64,000 nt of DNA from Ctenosaura bakeri (taxonomy: Eukaryota; Chordata; Lepidosauria; Squamata; Iguanidae). Below are positions 10,246 through 21,377 of this stretch, piece after piece. The notes below the pieces were generated by a model. That model searched no databases. It saw only the letters and a list, made by a program, of their open reading frames with translations, and was not told where the DNA came from. A program made the translations under genes and the position numbers. The stretch lies in assembly GCA_948474755.1 (NCBI GenBank), contig CAOLHI010002109.1:90001-154000 (forward strand). Direction: 5' to 3'. Each line of letters begins with the position of its first letter. The stretch's first letter is position 1.

Positions 10246-10648
10246 ATTGCAACAACACACCGGCCTCCAGTTGTCACATCACACACTGCACGATTTAAAA
10301 GAGAAGAGTTCCATTTACCTTACACCAAAGTGGGCACGCTAGTTTTCTTCCGTTAAAGCCAAAGCCCCCCTCACCCAAGGACAAGATCTGCTCGGCTGCT
10401 GTCTTCTTGGCTCCCACACATCCTCAAATGAAGTGACACATTAAAATGTGATGTGGCCTTACTCAGCCACATGCCACATGGGGAAGCACGGTTAGCTGCC
10501 AGGCTGGGTGAGTCAGCCACCCAAAGAACGGGGAAGGCGCATGAATCTTCCTTTGTCCTTACGTGCTTTCAAGTCATTTTTGGATACCTTGCCACCAACC
10601 TAACCCAATGATTTTTGGCAAGATTAACTAAGCAGGGGGTTGCCATTC
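10246..10648. other. Unassigned DNA
   Basis: No repeat or coding signal is recognised. Confidence 0.45.
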
Positions 10649-10958
10649 ATAGAATAACAGAGTTGGAAGAGGCTACAAGGGCCATCGGGTCTAACCCCAT
10701 TCTGCCATGCAGGGTGACACTGTCAAAGCATTCCTGACAGATGGACATCCAGAAGGAGACTCCATCACACTCCGAGGCAGGACATTTTACTGTCCAACTG
10801 CGCTTACTGAAGTTCTTCTTAATGTTTCGATGGATTCTCTTCTCCTGAAGTTTGAAGCCACTGCTCCACGTCCTAGTCTCTGGAGCAACAGAAAATAGGC
10901 TTGCTCCATCCTCCATATGACATCCCTTCAAATATTGAAACATGGCTATCGTGTCACC
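10649..10958 (-). mobile_element. CR1 LINE, antisense member of a head-to-head pair
   Basis: The 3' end lies at 10649 (atagaataacagagttggaa). The minus frame reads MFQYLKGCHMEDGASLFSVA and RTWSSGFKLQEKRIHRNIKK. A deletion near 10750 removes part of the region before the stop. Its truncated 5' end meets the plus-strand CR1 at about 10958. Confidence 0.88.
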
Positions 10959-11403
10959 ACAGTTCAGGAAGGGTATTGACAAGCTGGAACATGCCCAGAG
11001 GAGCATGATCAGAATGGTAGAAGTCCTGGAAATGATGAAAGCCTGTGAGGGTGGTTTAGGGAGCACCGGACATTTAGCCTGGAGACGAGAAAGTTAAGAG
11101 GTAACATGAAACCCATGTTTAAATATTTGAATGGATATCCCACGGAGAATGGGGCAAGCTTGTTTCCTTCTGCTCCAGAGACTAGGACACGGAGCAATGG
11201 AAAAGAGATTCCAAGAAACATTGTTCGACAGTGGAAGACGCTGCTGCCCCAATGGAGTGTGGTAGAGTCCCCTTCTTTGGAGCTTTTTAAACAGAGGCTG
11301 GATGATCATCTGTTGGCAGTGCTTTTTTGGTACATTGCTGCATGGCAGAATGGGGTTGGACTCAACGTTCCTTGTGGTCTCTTCCAATTCTATGATACTA
11401 TAA
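10959..11403 (+). mobile_element. CR1 LINE, sense member of a head-to-head pair
   Basis: It opens at 'cacagttcaggaagggtatt', runs through MFKYLNGYPTENGASLFP and LELFKQRLDDHLLAVL, and ends in 'ccaattctatgatactata'. About 25 codons between 'RTRSNG' and 'RQWKTLL' are shortened. Together with 10649-10958 it gives outward-facing 3' ends. Confidence 0.88.
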
Positions 11404-12112
11404 AAACTTTCTTCCCCTCTTCTTTGCCTTTCTCCCACCCAGAACTGGTGCCCGAGTCCCGTCCGATTAGATTTTGCTGAAGGCATTCTTCAACTGCAGC
11501 TAATTCCAGCCTTTCTTGCCTCTGGCCTTTGCAGCGAGGCATGTTTGCGAACTGGCCATACCGGTTTATTAAAGAAAGGAAGCGCAATCTCAAAGAATAG
11601 GCAGGGGAATTGTGTTTTTTCCACTGAAGATCACATGCCAGCAGTAGGCAGGGTCACCATGGGCCGTGCCAGAATTAACCTGTTCTTTGTGCTTCAAATA
11701 ATTGGTTTTTTTGTGGGGGTAGAGCTAAATGGAGGTGATGGTCTAACTTTATAGGATCATCACTGCCCCAAAGCCATCCTTTTTCTTCCAGGGATGGGAA
11801 TCATTGAGACACCCAGATGTGGTTCCATTGCAAGTCCCATCGGCCGTAAACGGAGATGTAAAATTGCCAGAAATCGTGAAGCCACTTGGGGAAAAAATGG
11901 GACATTTCCTGAAAAACCATCCAAAAGGGCTACTGGCACCCTTAACAGAGTGCAAGTCTCTTTGTTCCTTCAGGAATCTAAAGCGCATGAGGGTATGATG
12001 TGGTCTGGCACATACTTCTCATGTTTGGTATATTAAAAGCATATTTTATCCAGATTTTCATCACAAACTGAATTGGCGATATTTATTTATTCATTTCCAG
12101 GGGAGCTAAAAG
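11404..12112. other. Unassigned DNA
   Basis: No gene or repeat is recognised. Frames on both strands are short and overlap. Confidence 0.5.
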
Positions 12113-12190
12113 GACTGGATTGCACTTGGCCTTCCATGTTTGCGGGTTTCACTTTCACAGATTTGATGATTTGCAAGTTTCTCCAAAAAC
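12113..12190 (+). mobile_element. Tigger-like element, left end only
   Basis: 'cacttggccttccatgtttg', 'gggtttcactttcacagat' and 'gatgatttgcaagtttctcc' match the left end of the element at 41571. The match stops after about 80 bp. Confidence 0.6.
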
Positions 12191-12224
12191 ACAACCTTAA
12201 CCGGATTGTGTGTTTCTAACAAGA

Positions 12225-13547
12225 ACCAGCATGGTTTTAGTGGTTTGAACATCGGATGATGACCCGGAGGAAAGGGTTCTATCCCCTGCTTGGCCACGGA
12301 AACCCACTGGATGATCCTGGGTGCATCACACTCTCTCAGCCCCGGAAAAACCAGGGACATGTTCACCTTAGGGTCCCCATAGATCAGAAACAATGAAGGC
12401 AAACAAGAACAACAATGTACACTAATTGTCATCCAGACAGCAAGCATAGTGTAAGTGGTTTGAATATTTGGACTACAACTCTGGAGATCAGTGTTCGAAT
12501 TCTGTGCTCAGCCCTGGAAACCCACTGGATGATCCTGGGTGCATCACACTCTCTCAGCCCCAAAAAAACCAGTGACAGGTTCGCCTTGGGGTCGCCATAA
12601 ATCAGAAACAACCTGAAGGCAAACAAGAACAACAATGTACACTAATCGTCGTCCAGACTGCAAGCATAGCGTAAGTGGTTTGAATGTTGGACTACAACTC
12701 TGGAGACCAGTGTACGAATTCTGTGCTCAGCCCTGGAAACCCACTGGGTGATCCTGGGCAAGTCACACTCTCTCAGCCCCAGAAAAACCAGTGACAGGTT
12801 TGTCTTAGGGTTGCCATAAATCACAAACAACTTGAAGGCAAACAAGAACAACAATGTACATCATTTGTCGTCCAGACAGCAAGCGCAGTGTAAGTGGTTT
12901 GAATGTTGGACTACAACTCTGGAGACCAGCGTTCGAATTCTGTGCTCAGTCCTGGAAACCCACTAGGTGATCCTGGGTGCATCACACTCTCTCAGCCCCA
13001 GAAAAACCAGTGACAGGTTCGCCTTGGGGTCGCCATAAATCAGAAACAACTTGAAGGCAAACAAGAACAACAATGTACATCATTTGTCATCCAGACAGCA
13101 AGCGCAGTGTAAGTGGTTTGAATGTTGGACTACAACTCTGGAGACCAGCGTTCGAATTCTGTGCTCAGCCCTGGAAACCCACTGGGTGATCCTGGGTGCA
13201 TCACACTCTCTCAGCCCCAGAAAAACCATTGACAGGTTTGTCTTAGGGTCGCCATAAGTCAGAAACAACTTGAAGGCAAATAAGAACAACAATGTACACT
13301 AATCGTCGTCCAGACAGCAAGCATAGCGTAAGTGGTTTGAATGTTGGACTACAACTCTGGAGACCAGCGTTCGAATTCTGTGCTCAGCCCTGGAAACCCA
13401 CTGGGTGATCCTGGGCAAGTCACACCCTCTCAGCCTCAGAGGAAGCCAAGGGCAATTCTCTGAACAAACCCTGCCAAGAAAACCCTCACGATAAGTTTCA
13501 CCTTGGGGTTGCCATAATTAGCAAACGGCTGGAAGAAATAAATCAGG
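12225..13547 (+). repeat. Tandem array of a MIR-like SINE, six units of about 219 bp
   Basis: The motif 'agtggtttgaa' recurs with starts of the shared block at 12451, 12671, 12890, 13109 and 13328 (spacing 220, 219, 219, 219), plus a more diverged first unit at about 12233. Each unit contains a whole SINE: A-box-like GTAAGTGGTTTG, B box CGTTCGAATTC, the CORE string 'gatcctgggtgcatcacact', and the tail 'gccataaatcagaaacaac'. Units 1-5 lack the segment 'gaggaagccaagggcaa' that the last unit retains. Units 2-5 are nearly identical, so the array arose recently by tandem duplication, not by separate insertions. Confidence 0.9.
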
Positions 13548-14173
13548 AATATTAATTCAAGGAGACAAAATTCATCCCTTTCCCAGGCCAAGCGATCCCC
13601 TGAGCGTTGCAAAAGTCGCGTTTCCAGCTTCCGACAAGAAAAGGGAAAAAAAAAAGATAATCACAACCTTGAAAGCTAGTAATTATTTTCGAAAGGGACA
13701 TCAGGCATGGCATCCGTCAGAACGCTTCGAGGTGACAGACATGCCACGAGGTTCATTAACTTCCCCATCTTTGTTACGAGCAGAAGCAAATGAGGAAGGA
13801 CCCAAGTTGATGCGCCAGCCCCCCTCTTCCAAATTACAAGCTCATAAATGTTGGAAAAACACAGCAATCAAGGGCCATTTCCTGCTCCGAGTCCATCAAA
13901 GGGGTGGCTGGTGGCATGTTGGGAACCATCAAAATTAAAAGCATTCATTTCGTGCCTTTCATGCCACTTCCATTAAATAGGTTCCTTCGTGTCTTCAGAC
14001 AGGCCTTAATCAGAGGGATGGATGGATGGCACACACCATTTTCAACTAAAATCAGGCTGGAGGGAGGGAGGGAGGGAGGGACATGGTGGGGTGGAGATAA
14101 AAATTATTTATAAAAAATATTTCCACCCTGCTATCTCTCTCTCTCTCTCTCTAATTTCAATAAGATAAAAATA
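13548..14173. other. Unassigned DNA with simple repeats
   Basis: There is an A run near 13647, GGGA repeats near 14060-14080 and a TC run at about 14132-14152. Nothing else is recognised. Confidence 0.5.
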
Positions 14174-14542
14174 TGAATCATGGAGTTGGAGGAGACCACC
14201 AGAGCATCCAGTCCAACCCAAATCTGCCACACAGGAATATATAAGCAAAGCATTTCCAACAGAGGCTCATCCAAGCCTCTGTTTAAAAACCTCCAAAGGA
14301 GACTCCCAACACACTCCATTAAGGCAACATATCCCATTGTCAAATTGCTCTTAACATCAGTTCTTCCTGATTTTTTTGAAAAAGGTGGAATCTCTTTAGC
14401 TGTAGTTTGAATCCATTGCTCCATGTCCTAGTCTCTGGAGCAGCAGAAAACAAGCTTGTTCCATTTTCCATATGACATCCTTTCAAATTTGTAAAGAGAG
14501 CTGTCATGTGACCGCTTAATCTCATGTCCCCTTCTAAGCATA
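14174..14542 (-). mobile_element. CR1 LINE, 5'-truncated
   Basis: The minus frame gives MTALFTNLKGCHMENGTSLFSA and RTWSNGFKLQLKRF, with frameshifts before GLDEPLLEML. The 3' end is 'atatgaatcatggagttgg' at 14174. Divergence is higher than in the 54 kb copy. Confidence 0.85.
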
Positions 14543-14574
14543 TTTTGTTTTAATATATGTTGTGAGCCAGCCCA

Positions 14575-14745
14575 GGGGCTCATAATGAAGATAAAGATAA
14601 ATAGATGAAGACGAAGATAAATAGATAATACATATAGATATAAATATATACTTATATATAAATTCACTATATATACTATAGAATATATATATATATACGT
14701 ATGTATGTATGTATATATAAATATAAATATACTAATGACATACCC
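14575..14745. repeat. AT-rich microsatellite cluster
   Basis: GATAAA/GATAAATA repeats (14580-14640) are followed by TATA- and GTATGTAT-type repeats to about 14735. Confidence 0.8.
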
Positions 14746-14763
14746 TGACTAAGGTTATATATA

Positions 14764-15146
14764 ACTACAGTATATACCTGGTGTTGCTCAGGATTTTATT
14801 TTCTCCTAGGTAACACTTGTTAGAAAGACTGGAGATCCTGTGTCTCTAATTCCCCAAACTGTCTTGTCCAGTACCTGTCACTTTTCTCCATATTCCCCAA
14901 CCCAATCTGTATTCAGAGTCATTAACATGCAGAGGTTGGGTTCCTGAGGGAGTATGTTGTCCTCCTCCTTGCTGCTAGGCCTCACCTCCATAGCAATCAG
15001 CCAGGCCCAAGAGCTCCCTGGCTGAGAATTCTAAAGGCCTCTCCCTAAACTGCCAGCCCCAGGATCCCACAGGATCATCTCAGGCAGCCAATCAGATGAG
15101 GTCTTTGCCTGACACAGACAAACTTTGACTTTTATATATTATAAGA
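14764..15146 (-). mobile_element. Non-autonomous Helitron, decayed copy
   Basis: On the minus strand the 5' end is TCTTATAATATATAAAAGTC and the 3' end is 'tgagcaacaccaggtatat' with the CTAG mutated. It aligns throughout with the copies at 36420 and 52955: 'ttccccaaactgtcttgtcc', 'tgctgctaggcctca', 'gacacagacaaa'. It carries the same MITE-derived block (15000-15072). No Rep/helicase is encoded. Confidence 0.75.
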
Positions 15147-16135
15147 TATTTATTCTTATATATACTTATATAACTACATATTTTAGACATATATAAATAT
15201 ATACATATGACTATTATCCATTCATTACAGCCATATAAACATATATTTATTCACTGTGACGGTGTTTGGAGGAAACCAACAAGACTGCAAGCTTGGAGTT
15301 AATTTGGGGTTAATTTTGTCAGCCTGTTTTCCAGGGACTGATATGTAAAGCCAGCCTTTCGCAGCAGTTAGAGGGAACCTTGGAGGGGCGGCTGCCTCGT
15401 CCTCCCTTCTCCCAGTTGCTAAATGTGCCTTCTCCATCTGGGGCCCCCTGACTGGGTCGGAACCCCAGTGCCAGCCAATTCTCCAGCCTGGAAGGGCCCC
15501 CCGTGGGCTAACAGGGCATTTGTCTTGGCTAATGGCTCCTAAGCCTTCCACGGAGCCTCACAATGAGCATTTCCGTCTGTGCTTAGCGGATGGGTAATGG
15601 CTTCATTCTGCTGATGGCGGAGGGCGAAACGGTCGCTCAAATGTAACACAGATACAGAGAAAACATCCATTGTCTCGCTTTAGGAAGCTTTGCAGTGGCA
15701 GTTTCCATCTCAAGGAGAGAGGCGAATCTGTTCCTGGTTTCAGTCTGAACTTAAAAGGAGAGGCAAAGGCATTGAGAGCTACCTCCCCAAAGTACATCCT
15801 GCAGCTCAGACAGCTCTTTTGAAGTTTTGATTAAAAACCCAGCATGGATTCACTACTCCACCGACAGCGGTGAGCACCGGCAGGGATGGCTTGCTTTGAA
15901 ACAGAGATGGGGAAGATATGGGCATCTACACTAGCCGCGCAAAAGAAAAGCAAAAGTGTCTGGAAAGTCAGCTTCAGGTTTTGCAAGGCCCCATTTCTGG
16001 AGAATGGGGGTGAGGGGAAAGGCCCTGGGGGTCTGCCGTACTTCAAAAGAGAATCTCTACTCCTGAAATTTTCAGAATGGCCCATCTCCACTTATTGGCT
16101 CATTTATACCCCAACAGATAAAGTTGGGTATGAAA
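15147..16135. other. Unassigned DNA, about 1 kb
   Basis: An AT-rich start (15147-15245) is followed by mixed sequence. No gene or repeat is recognised. Confidence 0.5.
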
Positions 16136-16592
16136 ATCGTAGGGATAGAAGAGACCCCAGGAGCCATCCAGTCCAACCCCATTCTGCCATGCAAGAAGAT
16201 GCCACAAAAGCATTCCCAACAGATGGCCATCCAGCCTCTGTTTAAAAACCTCCAAAGAAAGAGACCCCTCCACAATCCACTGAGACAGCATATTCCACTG
16301 TCAAACTGCTCTTACCATCAGGACATTCTGCCTAATGTTTAGGTGGAATCTCCTTTCTTGAAGTTTGAAGCCATTGCTCCACATCCTAGTCTCTAAAGCA
16401 GCAGAAAACAGCCTTGCTCCGTCCTCCATATGACATCCCTTCAAATATTTAAACATAACTGTCATGTCTCCTCTTAGCCTTCTCTTCTCCAGGCTAAACT
16501 TCCCCAGCTCCCTAAGCCGCTCCTCTTGGGGATTCCTGGTTTCCAAGCCTTCTATCATTTTGGTCGCCCTCCTCTGGACACACTCCAGCTTG
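16136..16592 (-). mobile_element. CR1 LINE, 5'-truncated
   Basis: The minus frame 16301-16636 reads [59 protein letters not shown] frame break separates the end [13 protein letters not shown]. The 3' end is at 'cgtagggatagaagagaccc'. Confidence 0.9.
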
Positions 16593-17059
16593 GGTGAAAT
16601 CCATGGCCAGAAAAATACCCTTGGGGCCAAACACACCCCACCTGATTCCCACCTTTGCCTTAACCTATCTCAACCCACCTTGTGTTCCATTTTCCCCAAG
16701 TAATGGGATTCATTTCGAGGGGGTGCGGAGACTTCATGCCATCTTTTGTGGGGACGTTCACTACTCGTGTACGTCAGGGAGCAAAGCAAAGGAGCTCTTC
16801 CTGGAACAGAAAAGTTGGTACCGGAGGCACAAGCAATATAGAAAGGACAAGGACAGGTTTCCACAGCACACACACACAAAAAAGCAAAAGCAGCCCTCAC
16901 AACCTTTTTATCCAGATCTGAACAATATGTGCATCCAAAATGAAAGAACCAGCTCAGGAAAAGCCTGGAGTAAGTAAACAAAAACATTCTGAGCTTTCAA
17001 GATACCACTTGACAGCTCTTTCCAAAACTTTCTTTCACCAGGCTTTTACTTTCATTATA
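16593..17059. other. Unassigned DNA
   Basis: A short CA run lies near 16868. A 127-codon frame at 16594-16977 begins inside the CR1 edge and shows no domain. Confidence 0.5.
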
Positions 17060-17127
17060 AAATCATAGAGGTGGGAGAGACCCCCAAGGGCCATCCAGTC
17101 CAACCCCCTTCTGCCATTCAGGAAGAC
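17060..17127 (-). mobile_element. CR1 3' UTR fragment
   Basis: 'aatcatagaggtgggagaga' and 'gccatccagtccaaccccc' mark a 70-bp remnant. A MIR-like SINE tail (17149-17182, 'agcaacttgaagtcacacg') follows closely, the same arrangement as at 8251-8417. Confidence 0.8.
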
Positions 17128-17182
17128 ACAGGTTTGCAGCAAGCTGGGAGCAACTTGAAGTCACACGCCAACAACAAGATAC

Positions 17183-17696
17183 CGCACTTTTCTTCTGCAT
17201 TTTAAATCCATGCAAACTGCTACCAATTGTCACTGTTTTCAATAAACTTGTTTAATTACTTTTTAACTCATTGTTCATTCTGGTTGTTAGATTCTTTGGA
17301 AATGTTTTAAGTTAGTCCTGGTTTTAATAGAGAGACACTTGTTGAATGTTGGTTAAAAACTCTTTTTATTATACCCTCCACTGCAACCAATGGAATTTAA
17401 TTATACCTTGACTCACCACCCCACAATGGGTTTCCTAGGTCTCCTCTAGCCACAATTAACTTCTAAGGTTGCCTTTTGGGGGCTTCATTTTCTTTTAATC
17501 TGTCTCTTAATCTGTGTGTTTTGCTTTAATCTGTGCCTTGGGACCCATATGGAGATATAGGACTTAGTGAGTCAATCAATCAATGTCCCACCTTTCTTCC
17601 TACGTGAGTCCCAAAGCACCAATTAAAAACAAAACACAGATCAAAACAAATCAATCCATCAATTAATTGGGCCACATGTGTGATCCCCCCCCCCAC
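17183..17696. other. Unassigned DNA, possible LINE-tail remnant
   Basis: The stretch 17560-17650 ('caatgtcccacctttcttcc') resembles an antisense LINE 3' tail. A C run sits near 17687. Nothing else is recognised. Confidence 0.4.
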
Positions 17697-18215
17697 ATTT
17701 CACAGAAGAAACCTGGGACACTCGTGGCCAAGAAACATCAGAGTGCAATTAAAAATGGCAAAGATCATTAACGGGGAAGAACACAAGGAGAGGCTGCAGT
17801 GGCTGGCTTTTGCCCGAGCCGAGTGGGAAGGGCAAGATTCTGCCGCCTTCTCTCCTCTCCTTTCTGCAACTTTAACTGAGTGCAAAGTCCTTTTGCATTT
17901 TGAACTCGTTTTGCAGCAACCTGAAAGAAGCTGAGGACAAAAGGAGAAAGTGGAGGAGGAGAGAGAAACTGGGACATTTTTAAAGCAGCTGAAAGAAATG
18001 AGAGCTACATCCCTGGAGGGCAGGGTTTGATTCTCCACTCAGCCATGGAAGCCCACTGGGTGACCTTGGGCATGTCACACACTCTCAGCCCCAGAAAGCC
18101 CTATGGTATGTTTGCTTTAGAGTTTCCATAAATTGGAAAGGATTCGGAGGCACACACCAGCAACAACAAGAGGGTTAGTTGGGACTGTCTATGCCAAATC
18201 AGGACAGTTGGGGGT
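17697..18215 (+). repeat. X-family element split by a SINE
   Basis: The left body starts 'catttcacagaagaaacctg'. Landmarks include 'ggcttttgcccgagccg' and 'cgttttgcagcaacctg', followed by 'gggacatttttaaagcagc'. After the SINE (18003-18172) the end resumes: 'agttgggactgtctatgcc', 'aggacagttgggggttatg'. The X copy therefore predates the SINE. Confidence 0.65.
18003..18172 (+). mobile_element. MIR-like SINE inserted in an X element
   Basis: The B-box region is 'gggtttgattctcc', the CORE string is 'actgggtgaccttgggcatg', and the tail ends 'cacaccagcaacaacaag'. The A box is missing, so the copy is 5' truncated. Confidence 0.8.
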
Positions 18216-18997
18216 TATGGGGTGGGTGGATCCTCCCCCTTAGTTTTTCTTGACCTCTCCTCTCCATTCTTTCCTTCCCTGGGCAAATGCCTTGAGGTTT
18301 TAGGACAAAGCCCTGAGCTCTTCAGGCTGTTTCTTGCACAGAGATCTCCCGACTCAAACGTTCTCAAGCAGAGGAGGGGGGTACTAATTAAATCGAGAGC
18401 CCCCTGCCCTTTGCAAAAACAGGTTCCATTTGCCCGAAAGCCTATAATTCATAAAGGTGAAGGGAAGGGTTGAGATAAATGCTCCGGTTTTGTTCCGCTA
18501 CCAGCCCAGAGAGCCTGAATATGAACGCACGAGGCTACATAAAGGACTCTGCAAGTTTACAGCAAATGTTGAACCCAATCAAAATCAGTACAGTTGACCT
18601 TTTTTGCTTTTATTAAAAAAAAAGATTTAATGAAAGAGTGCGTGTACGTGGGGCAGAAGGAAAGGTCCATTAAAGATCACTTCGGTTTTATTCCAGGTCT
18701 TCCATTATTCATGAAATCTCTACGAGCCATGGAAGGGAGAATATATTAACATATATGATGGCGGTGGAGAAACAGAGCAAGGAAAGGAGTTTGATTTTTT
18801 GCCTTCAGGTGGGTGCCACGAGCGCTGGCCGAGCTATTGCCTTGAGATACACCTGGTGAACAATTTGAATCCATGAATTAAAATATCTGATGGACGTCCT
18901 TGCCTAAGAAACCCCTATGAAATTCCTGAGCAATTTGACAGGTGGTTTTGAGGCACGTATACACACACGCTCTTGCTTTCTCTCCACGGTGGTAGAC
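18216..18997. other. Unassigned AT-rich DNA
   Basis: No repeat is recognised. 18480-18790 is free of repeat signatures and AT-rich (for example 'tccattattcatgaaatct'), the kind of stretch that could be a conserved non-coding element. That is a guess. Confidence 0.35.
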
Positions 18998-19005
18998 ACA
19001 GGAAT

Positions 19006-19483
19006 TAGGGATGGGCCAACCAAATCCTCGCTCAGCAAGGATTCGAGATCCACAGATCCAAATCTGCAGGCCAAAAGAGGCAAACCGAATCTTTTGAATC
19101 TGGAAGTGCCTGCTGCCCCCCTTCTCCGCCTCGCCTTCTGGCCCTCCATGCAAGAGCAGTGTGCAGGGCACACCAGAGCCTGCGTTCGCTCGGTTGCCCG
19201 GATCAGGCCTGCAGTGGCCAGTAGGGCCGGCGATGGCCCCATTCCCACACACCCCGAGCCCCCCACTCGCTGCGACAGGGGTGTGAAAAGAGGGCAATCA
19301 TTCCTTCTCTGCATCCCCACCACCGGTGTGGGCGCTTCGGAGCCAGCCTGCAGGGATGTGCAGAGTAGGTGATCGCTTTAAAAACCCTTTTTAAAAACAG
19401 GATTTGAAAGATTCGAGATTTGTGGATTCCCCGAACCTTCCAGGGATCTGGATTTGGAAAATTCTGGATTCGTCCCATCTCTA
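19006..19483. mobile_element. Non-autonomous hAT element, TAGGGATGGG family, long form
   Basis: The left terminus is TAGGGATGGGCCAACCAAAT and the right is GATTCGTCCCATCTCTA. ACAGGAAT flanks it exactly on both sides (18998-19005 and 19484-19491), an 8-bp target duplication as expected for hAT. Subterminal 'aaggattcgagat' and 'agattcgagattt' blocks repeat in inverse. The middle (about 19110-19370) is GC-rich and absent from the copy at 28451. No transposase ORF is seen. Confidence 0.85.
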
Positions 19484-19654
19484 ACAGGAATAAATCCAAT
19501 TGCCAGTCCCAGCTAGAAGAAACCCATTGAATCAGTGGGAGTTTTGTTAACTGTTGACCTGCAGCTAGACAAGTGAGTCAATGGGTCTACATTAGGTGGG
19601 ACTAGTGGCTTATTTGACTGAGAGCATTGTTTTTCCCAGCCTGTTTTTTTTAAT

Positions 19655-19790
19655 CTTCACAATACCCTTGTGAGGTTGAGAGATAAGGATTGGCCTAAGG
19701 TTGGCCAGAAGGCTGAAAGGGAATTTCAACCTTGATCTCTTTAGCCAAAGCCCAATTCTAACTGCTACATCCTACAGGGTGGCTTACCAT
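19655..19790 (-). mobile_element. Old MIR/CORE-SINE fragment
   Basis: 'aatcttcacaatacccttg', 'tgaggttgagagataagg' and 'gcccaattctaactgctac' follow the MIR order in antisense. It is degraded, with no clear ends. Confidence 0.45.
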
Positions 19791-19829
19791 CCAAGCTTAC
19801 CTCTTATGAGCAAAACCCTTGGATGCATA

Positions 19830-20165
19830 TCTTCCAAAATTTCACCGGACACATGTGGCCAAGCAACAACAGACAGTGGTCAAGATGGCCAAAGTTATTA
19901 ATGGGGGAGGAGAGACAATCTAGGAAAGGCTGAAGCATTTTGCTTTTGCCTGAGATGACTGGGAAGGGAAGGTCCTCCTTTCCTTTCCTAACTGCTGAGT
20001 TAACTGAATGCAAACTCCTTTTGCACTTTCAACTCATTTTGCAGCAACTGTGGTAAGTTGAAGACAGAAAGGGGGAAAGGGGGAGGAGGAGAGAGAAACT
20101 AGGACACTTTAAAAGCAGCTGAAAAAAATAGGATGTCAGAGGATTAATTGGGATTATGCCCTTTC
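19830..20165 (+). repeat. X-family element, right end missing
   Basis: It begins 'atatcttccaaaatttcac', a decayed version of the family terminus. It runs through 'acatgtggccaagcaacaac', 'ttgcttttgcctgagatg', 'cattttgcagcaactg' and 'ttaaaagcagctgaaaa', and stops after 'gattaattgggattatgcc'. Confidence 0.65.
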
Positions 20166-20284
20166 CAACTCTATGAAAGACAGCATTTCCAACTACCTGT
20201 AAATTGCAAGCTTTGTTTCTCTCTTTTAAAGCAAGCAGCTGTCCCCGATTCTGTAGCGAACGCTGGAAATAGTTTTAAGTTTAG

Positions 20285-20560
20285 AGCTTAGATGGCCTGC
20301 AACATCCATCAGCCCTAGCCAACAGAGCCAATGGCGAAGAATGCTGGGTGGTGCAGTCAAGGAGTATGAGGAAGCCAACAAAAAGCCTGCCTTTGATTTA
20401 TGACATAGAGGGAGGAAAAAACTAGAAATGGCTCCTCTTTCATTTAAATCTCCAAGTGTTGCCAAATCCAGCTCCCATCCGCCCCAACCAGCAGTACAAA
20501 TGATAAGAATTCCAGTCCAAGAACATCTGGAGGGCCAGAAATGGCCCACCCCTAATTTTT
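20285..20560. mobile_element. hAT/Charlie-like fragment
   Basis: The right end reads 'ggagggccagaaatggccc' then 'acccctaa', a terminus of the TTAGGGGTGGGCC type. The inner parts 'catccatcagccctagcca' and 'agaatgctgggtggtgcag' resemble inverse arms of a common amniote hAT-derived repeat. The middle has been replaced and no target duplication is clear. Confidence 0.4.
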
Positions 20561-20589
20561 AGAGGAAGAGGGAAACCCTAGAGGTGGGG

Positions 20590-20742
20590 GAAAAATGCTT
20601 TTCTTTTTTGCTTTGGAGCAGGGGCTACTTCTGGCACTCCCAATGCTGTTGTACTGCAACTCCCATTAGTCACAGCCAGGTGAAGGGTTGATGAGAGCTG
20701 CAACCCAACAATATCTGGTGGGCCATAAACAGCCCGCCGTAA
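20590..20742. mobile_element. Related hAT-like fragment
   Basis: 'gtactgcaactcccattag', 'gttgatgagagctgcaaccc' and 'aatatctggtgggcca' give the same layout as 20285-20560 in a second, shorter copy. Confidence 0.35.
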
Positions 20743-21377
20743 CTGACAGCATATGAAGAGGAAAATCATAGAAGTGAGAAGGCAGGCTTACCACACACAG
20801 AGAGACTGTAGTTTCCCTCCTGGAGGGAAATGTTTCATTGGCCCATCTTATGGTCAAGTATTGCATATCTATTCCCGCACTCTCTCTCCTCCAGCAGTTT
20901 GGTCTCAGACAATTTACAAATCCATGGTAGTGCTGATAAGGGCAATGAGATATGTCATCCCACATCAGATCGGAGACCTGTCACATCTCAAAATGCTGCC
21001 CTCTTGTCAGACAGGATCAGACGGCTGGTCCGTCAGCTCCCGCTCTCTGCTTCCAGCTGTACCGCCAAGAAAGAAGCCATAGCTGGCCCTCCTCATCTAT
21101 CCAACCGGCTGCTTCCAGCGGTTCCATTTCATCCAGGAAGAGGAAACCTTGCCTCCTGCAGGCAAACTATGCTCTTTTCCCTTCCCAGAGTTTTGAAATG
21201 GGCCCCACAGCTTTATCGCTGGATATGGAACCCCTATTACCCAACATATGTCCCCGTTTGTTTTCAGCTGGAGGGCGGCTCTTTGAGCAAGTGACTTTCT
21301 GTGCTCTCAACTTTGGCAAGCTTTCAACAAGTGGGAGCAGTAGGATCCTCAGAAATGCAAGCCAGCAACAATCAAGG
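20743..21377. other. Unassigned DNA upstream of the 99-bp minisatellite
   Basis: It is open in the same plus frame as the minisatellite from 20952. No domain or signal peptide is recognised in those 140 codons, and no promoter or Kozak context stands out. Confidence 0.4.

Noticed and set aside
12225..13547. CRISPR-like array
   Set aside because: Units of 219 bp are directly adjacent with no unique spacers and each unit is a SINE.
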